DNA of 64,000 nucleotides from Fen-330 sp050008465. GTDB taxonomy: Bacteria > Acidobacteriota > Terriglobia > Bryobacterales > Bryobacteraceae. Below the pieces are notes generated by a model. The model was not told the origin of the DNA. It worked only from the letters and a program-made list of their open reading frames with translations, and did no database searches. This document shows positions 49,757-58,154 of this stretch, piece by piece (positions within the stretch are counted from its first letter, which is position 1; every line of letters begins with the position of its first letter). The stretch lies in NCBI GenBank assembly GCA_050008465.1, contig JBEKMO010000010.1:22668-86667 (forward strand), given 5' to 3'. A program made the position numbers and the translations under genes.

Positions 49757-50474
49757 ATCTTTTCACGATCACTTCACGCAGGGCGTCGCGCGTGAGAAAG
49801 AACTTCACCGACTCGAAGGACTGGAACAGCTTCTCCACCGCCCGATTGTTGAAGAACCGGGCCGGGCGCCGCACCGGGCGGAAGGAGAGCAGCAGCGTAC
49901 TGGCATCGAAGATGCGGTAGTAGTACGCCGGGACGGAGTCCGCCCGTTCCCCAGCGTGGAAGATGGCAAGCAGATAGCTGCGCGGCTTCAAGATCCGGGA
50001 CAGCCGGTCCACCGCGGCTTTCAGCAGGGCTGGGGCCAGGTACTCGATCACATCCCAGGCCAGAACGCCGTCGAAATGATCCTCAGGGAAGTTCAGACTC
50101 TGTTCGAGGAACGCCTCGATCCGTGCCGGCACCGATTGATTGGCGAAGAAATCGCCCTCGCCGAAGGCCAGGTCGAGGCTCTGCAGGAGATCCTCGGAGT
50201 AGAGTTTATGGCCCAGGTTGGTGATGAAGGCGATGTTGGCCTGGGAGGCCCCGGAAAGGTCCAGGATCCGGAGCCCGGGCTCGTGCTGAATCTGGCCGAA
50301 GAACTGCTCGAGACCATTGCTGTGGCGCGTGTAAACAGTGGGATCGTTCCCGCCCCGGGGCTCCAGACCGCGAACCGAAGCCTGCGCCGGGCGCTGCGAG
50401 GGCGGGTATGGAGCCAAGCGCGAGCCGCCTGAGGGATCGGCTCGCGTCAGAGGCTTCCAGCGATCGTTCAACAA
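49755..50474 (-). CDS. SAM-dependent methyltransferase
   Basis: 239 residues. The motif I strand is LRILDLSGASQANIAFIT, where the glycine loop is weak, then PEDHFDGVLAWDVIEYL (motif II) and RLSRILKPRSYLLAIFHAGE. The first 50 residues are not typical and the true start could be further inside (for example near QFFGQIQHEPGLR). Substrate is unknown. It begins 14 bases after the bactofilin gene, so it is cotranscribed with it. Confidence 0.75.
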   Translation of the reverse strand: MLNDRWKPLTRADPSGGSRLAPYPPSQRPAQASVRGLEPRGGNDPTVYTRHSNGLEQFFGQIQHEPGLRILDLSGASQANIAFITNLGHKLYSEDLLQSLDLAFGEGDFFANQSVPARIEAFLEQSLNFPEDHFDGVLAWDVIEYLAPALLKAAVDRLSRILKPRSYLLAIFHAGERADSVPAYYYRIFDASTLLLSFRPVRRPARFFNNRAVEKLFQSFESVKFFLTRDALREVIVKR

Positions 50475-50488
50475 AACGGCCTCATTGC

Positions 50489-51043
50489 TCAGTATTTCGG
50501 TTCGGTGCTCACCGCTCCCACCAGCGGGCTTGGCCCGGCGGGCGCCGGTTGCTGGACCGGGCGCACGGCGGCGGCCGCCTTGGCGGCTTCCCCAACCTTC
50601 ACGATGTCGATGCTGCCCTTGAAGTAGGCGCCGTCCTCGATGATGATGCCGCCGGTCTTGATGTCCCCAACCAGCTTGGCATCCTTGCGAAGGTCGATCT
50701 TCTCGGAGGCCTCGACGTTCCCGTTAACCGCTCCCAGGACCACCACCTCGCGGGCGCGGATGCTGGCCACCAGCTTGGCGTGCGGGCCGATGGTCAAGCG
50801 GTGATCCGGAACCTCGACGGTTCCTTCCATCTCCCCGTCCAGGTAGAGGTCCTCGCGACTGAGGACCTGGCCTTTGATGATCACGGATTTCCCGATTGCC
50901 GCCACGCCGCGCGGTGCCTCCACGGTAGGCTTGGGCGGGGCGGGCGCCGGGGCGGGCGGAACCTCCCGCACGGCTTCCACCGGGGGCGCCGGAGTCGAGG
51001 GCGGCCTCGGCATGGAGTCTTCATCCCTACGTTTATTCCACAT
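50489..51043 (-). CDS. bactofilin
   Basis: 184 residues. The beta-helix core (residues 50-140) reads GKSVIIKGQVLSREDLYLDG and GNVEASEKIDLRKDAKLVGD, with the regular glycine and hydrophobic pattern of DUF583. Pro-rich tails flank it (PAPAPAPPKPTVE). Bactofilins form filaments in the cytoplasm that organise cell shape and envelope synthesis. The gene is followed by a methyltransferase. Confidence 0.9.
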   Translation of the reverse strand: MWNKRRDEDSMPRPPSTPAPPVEAVREVPPAPAPAPPKPTVEAPRGVAAIGKSVIIKGQVLSREDLYLDGEMEGTVEVPDHRLTIGPHAKLVASIRAREVVVLGAVNGNVEASEKIDLRKDAKLVGDIKTGGIIIEDGAYFKGSIDIVKVGEAAKAAAAVRPVQQPAPAGPSPLVGAVSTEPKY

Positions 51044-51189
51044 TCGATATGTCTCCGTCGTCTGACGAACTGCGATGATTGCCGACCACAGTCGGAACTG
51101 CGATTTCTTCTATACTATAAGGCTACCGCGGAAAAGGCAAAGTGGGGAAAAGGCAAGGCGGCTGCCCGGCCGCCATACCGGAGCCTGGA

Positions 51190-52581
51190 ATGTCCGCCAT
51201 GAGACCGACGCGCCGGAGTTGGGCTGAGCCCTTCAAGATCAAAGTGGTCGAGCCGGTGAAGCTGACCACCCGCGAGCAACGCTCGAGGGCCATCGTCGAG
51301 GCCGGCTACAACACCTTCCTGCTGCGCAGCGAGGATGTCTACATCGACCTGCTGACCGACTCGGGCACTTCCGCCATGAGCGACTGGCAATGGGCGGGCA
51401 TGATGCTGGGCGACGAGGCGTACGCCGGGAGCCGCAATTTCTACCACCTCGAGGAGGTGGTACGAGCCTACTACGGATACCAATACCTGATCCCGACGCA
51501 CCAGGGGCGCGCGGCCGAGCACATCATCTCGCGCGTGCTCATCCGGCCCGGCGACGTCATCCCGGGCAACATGTATTTCACCACTACGCGGCTGCACCAG
51601 GAACTCGCCGGCGGGTGTTTCGTGGACGTCATCGTCCCGGAGGCCCACGACCCGGCGAGCCTGCACCCCTTCAAGGGCAACGTGGACCTGGAGCGCCTGG
51701 AGGCGGTGATCGGCGAGCACGGGGCGGAGCGGATTCCGTACCTCAGCGTGGCGGCGACGGTGAACATGGCGGGCGGCCAGCCGATTTCGCTCGAAAACCT
51801 GCGGCAGGTTCGGGAGCTGACCGCGCGTTACGGCATCCGCGTCATTCTGGACGCCACGCGGCTGGCCGAGAACGCATATTTCATCCAGCAGCGGGAGCGA
51901 GGTCTGCAGGGCCGCTCGATCGCCTCGATCGTCAAGGAGGCCTGCTCGCTCACCGACGGCTGCACCATGAGCGCCAAGAAGGACTCGCTGGTGAATATCG
52001 GTGGGTTCCTGGCCGTGAACGACCGGGGAATTTACGACGAGGCCAGCAACCTGGTGGTGGTCTACGAGGGCCTGCACACCTACGGGGGCATGGCGGGCCG
52101 CGACATGGAGGCGGTGGCGCGCGGGATCGAGGAGTCGCTCCAGGACGACCACATTCGCGCCCGGGTCGGCCAGGTGCTGTACCTGGGGGAGAAGATGCGC
52201 GAATGGGGCATCCCGATCGTGCTGCCCATCGGCGGCCACGGGGTGTTCCTGGACGCCAAGGCGTTCCTGCCGCACCTGCCCCAGGAGCACTATCCGGCGC
52301 AGGCGCTGGCGGCTGCCATTTACCTGGATTCGGGCGTCCGCACGATGGAGCGCGGGATCGTCTCGGCGGGGCGGAACAAGGAAACCGGCGAGGAGAACAA
52401 GCCCCGGCTGGAGCTGGTGCGCGTCACCCTTCCGCGGCGCGTCTACACACAGGCCCACATGGACGTGGTGGCCGAATCGGTACTGGCGGTCTTCGAGGAG
52501 CGGGAGAAGGTAGGCGGCCTGCGAATGGTCTACGAGCCGCGCTACTTGCGGTTCTTCCAGGCGCGGTTTGAGCCGCTGTAG
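51190..52581 (+). CDS. tpl: tyrosine phenol-lyase (beta-eliminating lyase, PLP)
   Basis: 463 residues from the ATG at 51190, with GGAG 6 bases upstream. The PLP lysine lies in DGCTMSAKKDSLVNIGGF. Residues that separate tyrosine phenol-lyase from tryptophanase favour the former: NMYFTTTRLHQE (Thr at the position of Thr124) and RTMERGIVSAGR (Arg at the position of Arg381). It would cleave tyrosine to phenol, pyruvate and ammonia. Tryptophanase is the alternative. No transporter is next to it. Confidence 0.85.
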   Translation: MSAMRPTRRSWAEPFKIKVVEPVKLTTREQRSRAIVEAGYNTFLLRSEDVYIDLLTDSGTSAMSDWQWAGMMLGDEAYAGSRNFYHLEEVVRAYYGYQYLIPTHQGRAAEHIISRVLIRPGDVIPGNMYFTTTRLHQELAGGCFVDVIVPEAHDPASLHPFKGNVDLERLEAVIGEHGAERIPYLSVAATVNMAGGQPISLENLRQVRELTARYGIRVILDATRLAENAYFIQQRERGLQGRSIASIVKEACSLTDGCTMSAKKDSLVNIGGFLAVNDRGIYDEASNLVVVYEGLHTYGGMAGRDMEAVARGIEESLQDDHIRARVGQVLYLGEKMREWGIPIVLPIGGHGVFLDAKAFLPHLPQEHYPAQALAAAIYLDSGVRTMERGIVSAGRNKETGEENKPRLELVRVTLPRRVYTQAHMDVVAESVLAVFEEREKVGGLRMVYEPRYLRFFQARFEPL

Positions 52582-52612
52582 CTCGGCCGGCCGATCCCAG
52601 GCGCGCCCGGGT

Positions 52613-53038
52613 CTACAGCGGATTGAACCATCTCAAACCTGGAAAACGGGCGAAATCGGCATCGGTCGAGACCAGCTCAGCCTGGTATTCGATCGCCAGC
52701 GCCGCCAGGTGGGCGTCTGTGGTGAGGTTGCCGGCGGTGCCCAGGTGGGTCAGCAGGCGGAAGAGAATCTCGGCATGGCGCTCGCCGGGCGTCAGAATCT
52801 GGATCCGCGGATGGTCCAGCCACGTGCGAACGCGCCGGATCGCGTCCTTGGCGTGCATGGGATTCTCCAGGATTCCGCGGTGAGTCATGATCCGGATGAA
52901 GCCGAGCGCTGTCACCCACGCAATGCCTACAGGACGCGGCTGACCGAGTGTAGCCTCCCACCAGCCCCGGGCTGGCGCATGGCGAGGCGAATCGGAATTG
53001 TATGCGTGCACCAGAATGTTGATGTCCGGTATCAGCAT
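52613..53038 (-). CDS. PIN-domain toxin (VapC-like)
   Basis: 141 residues. The acidic PIN residues occur in IPDINILVHAYN at the start, and LTTDAHLAALAIEYQAELVS then TDADFARFPGLRWFNPL at the end. VapC proteins cleave RNA, often tRNA. It starts 4 bases after the antitoxin gene. A downstream terminator was not seen. Confidence 0.88.
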   Translation of the reverse strand: MLIPDINILVHAYNSDSPRHAPARGWWEATLGQPRPVGIAWVTALGFIRIMTHRGILENPMHAKDAIRRVRTWLDHPRIQILTPGERHAEILFRLLTHLGTAGNLTTDAHLAALAIEYQAELVSTDADFARFPGLRWFNPL

Positions 53039-53042
53039 GCGG

Positions 53043-53300
53043 TTAACGGGACAGACCCTTCAGCGACGCTTCCGCGTCCAGCTCGTCGACGAGCTGATTC
53101 AACCTGTCCAGGTCGACTCCCGGCTTGAACTTGCAGGGGTGCGGCTCCACCGAGAACTCCACGGGCTTGTCCTTGCCGGCAACTGCCAGGCCGGCTCGCA
53201 AAGCGTCATTGATCACACGCTTGAGGGGGAGCTTCCTCTGGGCCATGGCCCGCTTGATCCGTAGCGCCACATCGGGCTCGATGGTGAGCGTGGTCCTCAC
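53043..53300 (-). CDS. ribbon-helix-helix-like antitoxin (VapB-like, DUF2191)
   Basis: 85 residues from a GTG at 53300. MRTTLTIEPDVALRIKRAMA then LPLKRVINDALRAGL is the DNA-binding ribbon-helix-helix, and the C-terminus wraps the toxin. It is first in the pair and would repress its own promoter. The predicted transcription start is the GTG itself. Confidence 0.85.
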   Translation of the reverse strand: MRTTLTIEPDVALRIKRAMAQRKLPLKRVINDALRAGLAVAGKDKPVEFSVEPHPCKFKPGVDLDRLNQLVDELDAEASLKGLSR

Positions 53301-53303
53301 AAA

Positions 53304-53342
53304 GACATCATATAGTTGAAATGAGGTGATGTCAAGACATCA
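53304..53342 (-). promoter_or_regulatory. promoter and operator of the vapBC-like pair
   Basis: On the minus strand TTGACA (53335-53330) and TATGAT (53312-53307) are 17 bases apart, and six bases after the -10 the GTG start codon begins. TGATGTCAAGACATCA (53327-53342) is a 16-base palindrome over the -35, and one more half-site (GACATCA, 53304-53310) covers the -10. This fits autorepression. Confidence 0.65.
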
Positions 53343-53402
53343 GGCTGACCCTCAGGACCCGGCGAGGAGATACCAGAGGCGGCCTTTTTGCGATAATGGT
53401 AC

Positions 53403-53999
53403 GTGCCGAAGTCCAGGGAACTCGTGGCGGCGCTCCAGCGGACCGAGCAGCAACTCCAGTTGTTCCAGAAGATCAGCCGTTTCATGGTGCGGGAGATGAG
53501 CCTGCCGGAGGTGTTGCAGGGCATCGTTTCCCTGGTGGTCGAGTTCATGGCGTGCGATTCGTGCCTGATCTACCTCATCGATAACGACGAGCTGGTTCTG
53601 TGCGCCTCGAACACGCCGCATCCGGCAACGATCGGGAATTTGAGGTTGCGGATGAGCGAAGGCCTCACCGGATGGGTAGCCCGGGAGAGGCGTTTGCTGG
53701 CGATCTCGCGTGAGGCATACCGCGACCCCCGTTTCAAGAGTTTCCGGGAGCTGCCCGAGGACACTTTCGAAGCGTTTCTGTCAGCCCCGGTGATCGCGCG
53801 CAACCGGGTGGTGGGGGTGATCAACGTGCAGCACCGGGTGCCGCACCAACACACGGGGAGCGAGATGGAACTGCTGACCACGGTCGGAGAGCAGGTGGGC
53901 TGCCTGCTGGTGCTGGCCCGCATGGCGCCGACCGCGGTGGAAGCGGCCAACCACGTCGAGCTGGTTCTGTCCTCCGGGCCGGCTGCGCCGGGCCCATGA
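53403..53999 (+). CDS. GAF-domain protein
   Basis: 198 residues from a GTG at 53403. A short helix (AALQRTEQQLQLFQKISRFM) precedes a GAF domain (residues 30-160) with RMSEGLTGWVARERRLLAIS and APVIARNRVVGVINVQHR. It has no output domain, so it may be a stand-alone sensor or a partner of a kinase elsewhere. An extended -10 (TGCGATAAT, 53389-53397) lies directly upstream, again predicting a leaderless start. Confidence 0.8.
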   Translation: MPKSRELVAALQRTEQQLQLFQKISRFMVREMSLPEVLQGIVSLVVEFMACDSCLIYLIDNDELVLCASNTPHPATIGNLRLRMSEGLTGWVARERRLLAISREAYRDPRFKSFRELPEDTFEAFLSAPVIARNRVVGVINVQHRVPHQHTGSEMELLTTVGEQVGCLLVLARMAPTAVEAANHVELVLSSGPAAPGP

Positions 54000-54005
54000 T
54001 TCCGT

Positions 54006-55118
54006 ATGTCCGCACTCCGAATCCTGCTACCTCTGTTAGGGCTGCTCGTTGCGCCGGCGGCGCCCGCTGAGCGCTGGCGGCTTCAGTACTTCCATGATGC
54101 GGACGACTCCTCCCTGGTGATCACCGACCTCAGGTTCCCGACACCACAGCGGGGGATGGCGGTCGGGTACTTCGTCGAGCGAGGCAAGCAGAAGCCGGCC
54201 GGACTGGCTACCAGGGACGGAGGCCAGACCTGGACGAAAGTGGCCCTACCGAGACCCGCTGTCTCGGTGTTCTTCGCAAACGAGAGCCTGGGCTGGCTGG
54301 TCGGCGGCGATGGGAGCATCTGGCGAACCACTGAGTTCGGCCAGGACTGGACCCGGCTGGCCCGCCTGCCAGGTGTCTTGCGGGTGCATTTCGTGGATGC
54401 GAACCGTGGTTGGGCGGTAGGGGCGCGTAAGTCGGTTTGGGAGACCGCCGACGGCGGGAAGAAATGGAACCCGGTGGCGGCGGCGGCCGAGCCGAAGACG
54501 ACTCGTGACTTCACGGCTTATGCCTGCATCGCATTCGCGAATGCCAAAGACGGCATGATCATGGGATGGAGCAAGCCGCCGCGCGGGAACCGGCACTGGC
54601 CTCCATTGCCAGACTGGCTCGATCCGGAGCGCCGTCCGCGCGAATTGCCTTCGGTAAGCCTGGTTCTGGAAACCCGCGACGGAGGGACGCATTGGAAAGC
54701 GTCGGAAGCGTCGATTTTCGGGCGGGTGGCCCAGGTCCGGCTGGCCCCGGACGGTCGCGGGCTAGGCTTGATCGAGTTTCGGGATGCCTTCGACTGGCCC
54801 GCGGAGGTGATCCGCTTCGACTGGCGCACCGGCAAGGGCGCGCGCGCGTTCCGGCGGAAAGACCGCGCGGTGACCGACGTTGCGCTGCCGCCACAAGGTC
54901 CCGCTTACCTGGCGGCGATCGAGCCGCCGGGCACCCTGGCGCGATCTCCGGTCCCGGGGAAGCTGAGGATGCTGGTGAGCGATAATCTCGCCGACTGGAA
55001 GGAGATGGAGGTCGACTACCGGGCAGTGGCGGGGCGGGCGATCCTGGCGGCGCCCGATGCGGCTCACCTGTGGGTGGCAACCGACACGGGAATGATCCTC
55101 AAGCTGGTTTCCGAGTAA
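54006..55118 (+). CDS. YCF48/BNR-repeat secreted protein
   Basis: 370 residues with a signal peptide (ALRILLPLLGLLVAPAAPAE). Repeats of the photosystem II stability/assembly factor (YCF48) type follow: GLATRDGGQTWTKVALP, SIWRTTEFGQDWTRLARLP, VWETADGGKKWNPVA and LVLETRDGGTHWKASEA, giving a beta-propeller. Such proteins are common in Acidobacteriota and have no defined role. It starts 4 bases after the GAF gene's stop. Confidence 0.85.
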   Translation: MSALRILLPLLGLLVAPAAPAERWRLQYFHDADDSSLVITDLRFPTPQRGMAVGYFVERGKQKPAGLATRDGGQTWTKVALPRPAVSVFFANESLGWLVGGDGSIWRTTEFGQDWTRLARLPGVLRVHFVDANRGWAVGARKSVWETADGGKKWNPVAAAAEPKTTRDFTAYACIAFANAKDGMIMGWSKPPRGNRHWPPLPDWLDPERRPRELPSVSLVLETRDGGTHWKASEASIFGRVAQVRLAPDGRGLGLIEFRDAFDWPAEVIRFDWRTGKGARAFRRKDRAVTDVALPPQGPAYLAAIEPPGTLARSPVPGKLRMLVSDNLADWKEMEVDYRAVAGRAILAAPDAAHLWVATDTGMILKLVSE

Positions 55119-55254
55119 CTGTGCCAGCCGAATCCAAACAGGAGCGCGGCGGAATGTTTTTTCCACATGAAATCCAGCGGGAATTGACTCTATCTTATTG
55201 AAAGCACATGCCAGATTTTCTGCGGAAAAAGCCGATGCAACGCATATTTTCTAT

Positions 55255-55283
55255 TTGACTCCGGGCGGGTTTGCGAGCAAGAT
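55255..55283 (+). promoter_or_regulatory. predicted promoter of the large RNA
   Basis: TTGACT (55255-55260) and CAAGAT (55278-55283) are 17 bases apart, so transcription should begin near 55290. This coincides with the first base of the closing stem of the structured RNA (55288). Confidence 0.5.
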
Positions 55284-55287
55284 AGAG

Positions 55288-55890
55288 ATGGTTCCAAGAG
55301 GTTCGCGGAACAGCGAGCCCCGCGGGACGCAGCGAACCGGGAACGTTGATCCGTCGGCGGTGGTCACAAAGCTTCCGCAGGCGGGGAGTGAACGGAGATC
55401 GGGTGTCGCGCGGAGGCAAGTTTCCCGAACGGTGAATCGGGTCGAGCGGTGAGCCGGAGGGATCGAAAGTCCCGAGGGGGAGCAAGGCCCGAAGAGCTGT
55501 TGGGGGCGCCGGACAGATGGTGCGGGCAACGGGTTGCAGGCGTTGAGCCTCCCTGAGATCCGGAAAACGGATCACGGGGAGGGGAGCAGGCGACCGAACG
55601 GGCTCGAGGCCGGTACGGCGCGGTGCTGAAGAGGCAGGCCAGGAACGACGAACCCGGAGAGGGGGTTCCGTAAAGGAACAACCGCTGTGGGGGAGGGAAA
55701 GGCCGTTTCGAGGCGCCGGCTTCGCCGGAGACAGCGTCTGACGACGTCCGGAGCGTTGATCTGCAACGGGCAAAAGCCGTTGTGGGGAGCAAGGGACGAG
55801 ACGCCAGGCGTCTCCGGATGCCAGGTTCGGGCCGAGCATGCCGGCTGGCGGACGAGCTGCGAAGGCGGGTCACTTGGAACCATTTTTTTT
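55288..55890 (+). ncRNA. candidate large structured non-coding RNA, about 600 nt
   Basis: ATGGTTCCAAG (55288-55298) pairs perfectly with CTTGGAACCAT (55873-55883), which is followed by a run of eight T. Within lie many perfect hairpins: GGTTCGC/GCGAACC (55300-55338), a two-part hairpin at 55548-55582 (CCTCCC and GATCCG with a GAAAA loop), GTTCC/GGAAC (55665-55679), CCGGC/GCCGG (55716-55728), CAACGG/CCGTTG (55764-55782) and GAGACGC/GCGTCTC (55798-55814). A promoter lies just upstream. Open frames across it have no ribosome site. RNase P, tmRNA and SRP signatures were not found. The class is unknown to me. Confidence 0.65.
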
Positions 55891-55910
55891 GCGGTAGAGG
55901 CTGCCAGCCC

Positions 55911-55933
55911 ACTCCCTTACGGTCGTGGCTCGG
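55911..55933 (+). repeat. dispersed repeat ACTCCCTTACGGTCG
   Basis: CTCCCTTACGGTCGTGG at 55912 onward recurs as CTCCCTAACGGTCGCGG at 63958, followed in both by a TCGGT motif. It is short and non-coding. Confidence 0.4.
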
Positions 55934-55995
55934 TTCCGAGCCGCGCGCGCCAGCGAGCGGTTTTGCCAGTAGCGCCAAATCTCGCGGTCATGGAC

Positions 55996-56373
55996 CTAGG
56001 CGGGGTCGGCTGGCTTCCGGTTGTTGGCCCAGCGCTTGAAGCTGAAGCGCTCGTGCCGCCGGCGGAAGCTGACGAAATTCAGGCGGCAGTACTCGCAACG
56101 GTAGGGCTTGGCGCGCAGGCTCAGCCGCATGGCGGCAAAGGCACCGACGTGGACGTCCTTCTGGCTCCACCGGCTCAAATCCATTCTCCCGCAACGCGGG
56201 CACCGGGCGTACTTCCAGTGTGAGAGACGCCAGGTGCGGTCGATGAACCGGAAACGGCAATCCCGGCAGCGGAGCGGTCGAATTCCGAGCCAGACCCAGA
56301 GGCGCTCGGCGAAGTCACGAAAGCGGGAATAGCGGAGGTTTGTGCTCCCACACTTCGGACAAGCGATTGGCAT
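55996..56373 (-). CDS. double zinc-ribbon protein of unknown function
   Basis: 125 residues with four CxxC pairs: MPIACPKCGS, LRCRDCRF, ARCPRCGRMD and YRCEYCRLNF, forming two zinc ribbons. The rest is Arg- and Trp-rich, so binding to nucleic acid is possible. It converges on the large RNA from the other side, and its start abuts the stop of the aminotransferase gene. No family is recognised. Confidence 0.65.
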   Translation of the reverse strand: MPIACPKCGSTNLRYSRFRDFAERLWVWLGIRPLRCRDCRFRFIDRTWRLSHWKYARCPRCGRMDLSRWSQKDVHVGAFAAMRLSLRAKPYRCEYCRLNFVSFRRRHERFSFKRWANNRKPADPA

Positions 56374-57260
56374 CAGGGTGCTCTATTCTCAACTCCAACT
56401 TCCGACGGGTTCTGGCTGTGCTGTGCGAGGTAAGCTCTCACGTAGCGGCCGAACGCTTCCTGAAGTCGAAGGCATATATCCCCAGCCTGGCGAAGCGGGC
56501 GGCGCTCGATGGAGAGCACCGGCAAGAGGCCGCGGGTGGTCGAGGTGATGAAGACCTCGTCGGCCTGAAACAGGTTCTCCGGGAAGATGGTTTTCTCGCC
56601 GGCCGGAACGCCCTCCACACGCACCTCTTCCAGCAGCAGTTCGCGGGTGACTCCCGGCAAGCAGCCGGCCTCCAGCGGCGGTGTCCAAACCTGGCCGTCC
56701 TGGGCGATGAAGAGATTGGCGGAAGTGCACTCGCTGACCTCGCCGCGCTCATTGAGCAGGATGACTTCGTCGAACCCCGCCTCCTGCGCTTCTTCGAGCA
56801 TGGCGAGGTTAAGCGCCCAGGAGAGGATCTTGACGCCCCGGAACTGGCACGCCGCGTGCCTGGCCTGGGCACGGACGGAGAGGTGCACACCGCCGCCCCA
56901 GTTCTTCGGATCGGCGGAGAGCGCGATCAGATCGAAGTCGCGATCCTGGGGCCCCTGCCACATACCGCCGCGATTGCGGACCACGGCCACACGCAGCGTG
57001 GCATTGGCCGAGCCGTTGGCGCGGATCAGCCGCAATACCCGGGAGCGAATGTATTCGGGGTCGGAAGGGAATGGGACACGCAAAGCGCGGGCGTCGCGGC
57101 GCATTCGCTTCCAGTGGCGTTCGTAGGCGAAGGGCACACCGTCTGCTACCCGCAGAGTGCTGAAGACGCCCCAGCCCGCCAGCAAGCCGACCTGTCCAGG
57201 CGTGAGAACCCTCTCGGTAGCCTCGCGGATTTGGTCGTTGTGCAGGACGAAGCGGTGCAT
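56373..57260 (-). CDS. class IV PLP-dependent aminotransferase / aminodeoxychorismate lyase-like
   Basis: 295 residues from the ATG at 57260. The PLP lysine is in FRGVKILSWALNLAM and the phosphate-binding segment is GEVSECTSANLFIAQDG and TSTTRGLLPVLSIE. The fold is shared by branched-chain and D-amino-acid aminotransferases and 4-amino-4-deoxychorismate lyase; sequence alone does not separate them. It lies one base from the start of the zinc-ribbon gene and 28 bases after the HipA-like gene. Confidence 0.85.
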   Translation of the reverse strand: MHRFVLHNDQIREATERVLTPGQVGLLAGWGVFSTLRVADGVPFAYERHWKRMRRDARALRVPFPSDPEYIRSRVLRLIRANGSANATLRVAVVRNRGGMWQGPQDRDFDLIALSADPKNWGGGVHLSVRAQARHAACQFRGVKILSWALNLAMLEEAQEAGFDEVILLNERGEVSECTSANLFIAQDGQVWTPPLEAGCLPGVTRELLLEEVRVEGVPAGEKTIFPENLFQADEVFITSTTRGLLPVLSIERRPLRQAGDICLRLQEAFGRYVRAYLAQHSQNPSEVGVENRAP

Positions 57261-57288
57261 CGAGCGAACCCTCATTCTATCGAACTTC

Positions 57289-58116
57289 TCATCTCCAATT
57301 CGGGAACAGCGACGGTTTGGCGCGGCGGCAGTCCTCCAGCAGGTCCGGCACGCGGCGCGCACGGCGGAGCAACTTCTCGAGCAACTGTTCCAGGGCATCT
57401 TCCTCGCCATCCAACCATTGGAGCGGGACCTGCCGGTATGCCTCATCGATCACGTCGGGCGGAAAATGAAGAATCAAGTCCAGCCAGGGCTCGAAATCGT
57501 TCAGGGAGGTGACCGGCTCATAGACCAGAGGGCGATGGTAGAGGCCCTGCACGGGCGAATCCGGGAAGTCCCAGTGCGGGCCGTTAAACAGGAAGCCTTG
57601 ATCGATCATCCAGGCCAGGAACCCGGGGCGGGCCGAGGCGCCGCTGGAGCTCCACTGCTTCAGCCGGCTGCGGAAGAAGATGGCCTGGCGGCCGTCGGCG
57701 TTACCGGTCCACTTGTCGAACACCAACATTCCAAGGAACTGGCGGAGGTTGGCCACCTGGCACAGGAGCGCGTCTGGGATGAAGTCGTAGACCGCGATCC
57801 GGTCCGGGTGGTTCGGATACAGGGAACCGAAATGCCAGCCCGGCTCGACCGGCATGGACCGGGAGCCGAGCTGGATCGACACCTCGGGGTTGTCTCGCAG
57901 GAATTCCGGGGAAACGGAGATGACGGCCACCTGGGGAGCGGAGATCTGGAGGTAGTGCAGGAACACCCAGCCGATCGACTCGTTGATCAGCACGCGGTGG
58001 TGCTGGGGGTTGTTGCGGAACTTGACGACATAGAAGCCGCCGTCATCGGCCTCAATCAGATGGGACTGGGCGCCCCCGCGCATCTTGCGGAGGTGGCGGC
58101 GAGCGTTGAGGGGCAT
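57289..58116 (-). CDS. HipA-like kinase-fold protein
   Basis: 275 residues from the ATG at 58116. The motif MLVFDKWTGNADGRQAIFF has the Asp and Asn-x-Asp of the HipA catalytic loop, but the usual N-terminal HipA domain and a HipB partner are absent. GFYVVKFRNNPQHHRVLINE may be the nucleotide-binding lysine strand. Solitary HipA-like proteins of this size are common in soil bacteria and are not known to be toxins. Start uncertain (58182 possible). Confidence 0.7.
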   Translation of the reverse strand: MPLNARRHLRKMRGGAQSHLIEADDGGFYVVKFRNNPQHHRVLINESIGWVFLHYLQISAPQVAVISVSPEFLRDNPEVSIQLGSRSMPVEPGWHFGSLYPNHPDRIAVYDFIPDALLCQVANLRQFLGMLVFDKWTGNADGRQAIFFRSRLKQWSSSGASARPGFLAWMIDQGFLFNGPHWDFPDSPVQGLYHRPLVYEPVTSLNDFEPWLDLILHFPPDVIDEAYRQVPLQWLDGEEDALEQLLEKLLRRARRVPDLLEDCRRAKPSLFPNWR

Positions 58117-58154
58117 CGGAATAGGGTACGCTAGTTCGGAGGAGAGCTTTCCCG

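Noticed and set aside
55195..55839. A 214-residue minus-strand frame across the candidate RNA
   Set aside because: No ribosome site or known domain, and the DNA is better explained by perfect hairpins and paired ends. Similar frames in databases may be misannotated RNA, but I could not check.
55288..55890. RNase P RNA, tmRNA or group II intron as the identity of the large RNA
   Set aside because: No GAGGAAAGTCC of RNase P, no tRNA-like end or tag frame of tmRNA, and no recognisable domain V hairpin were found.
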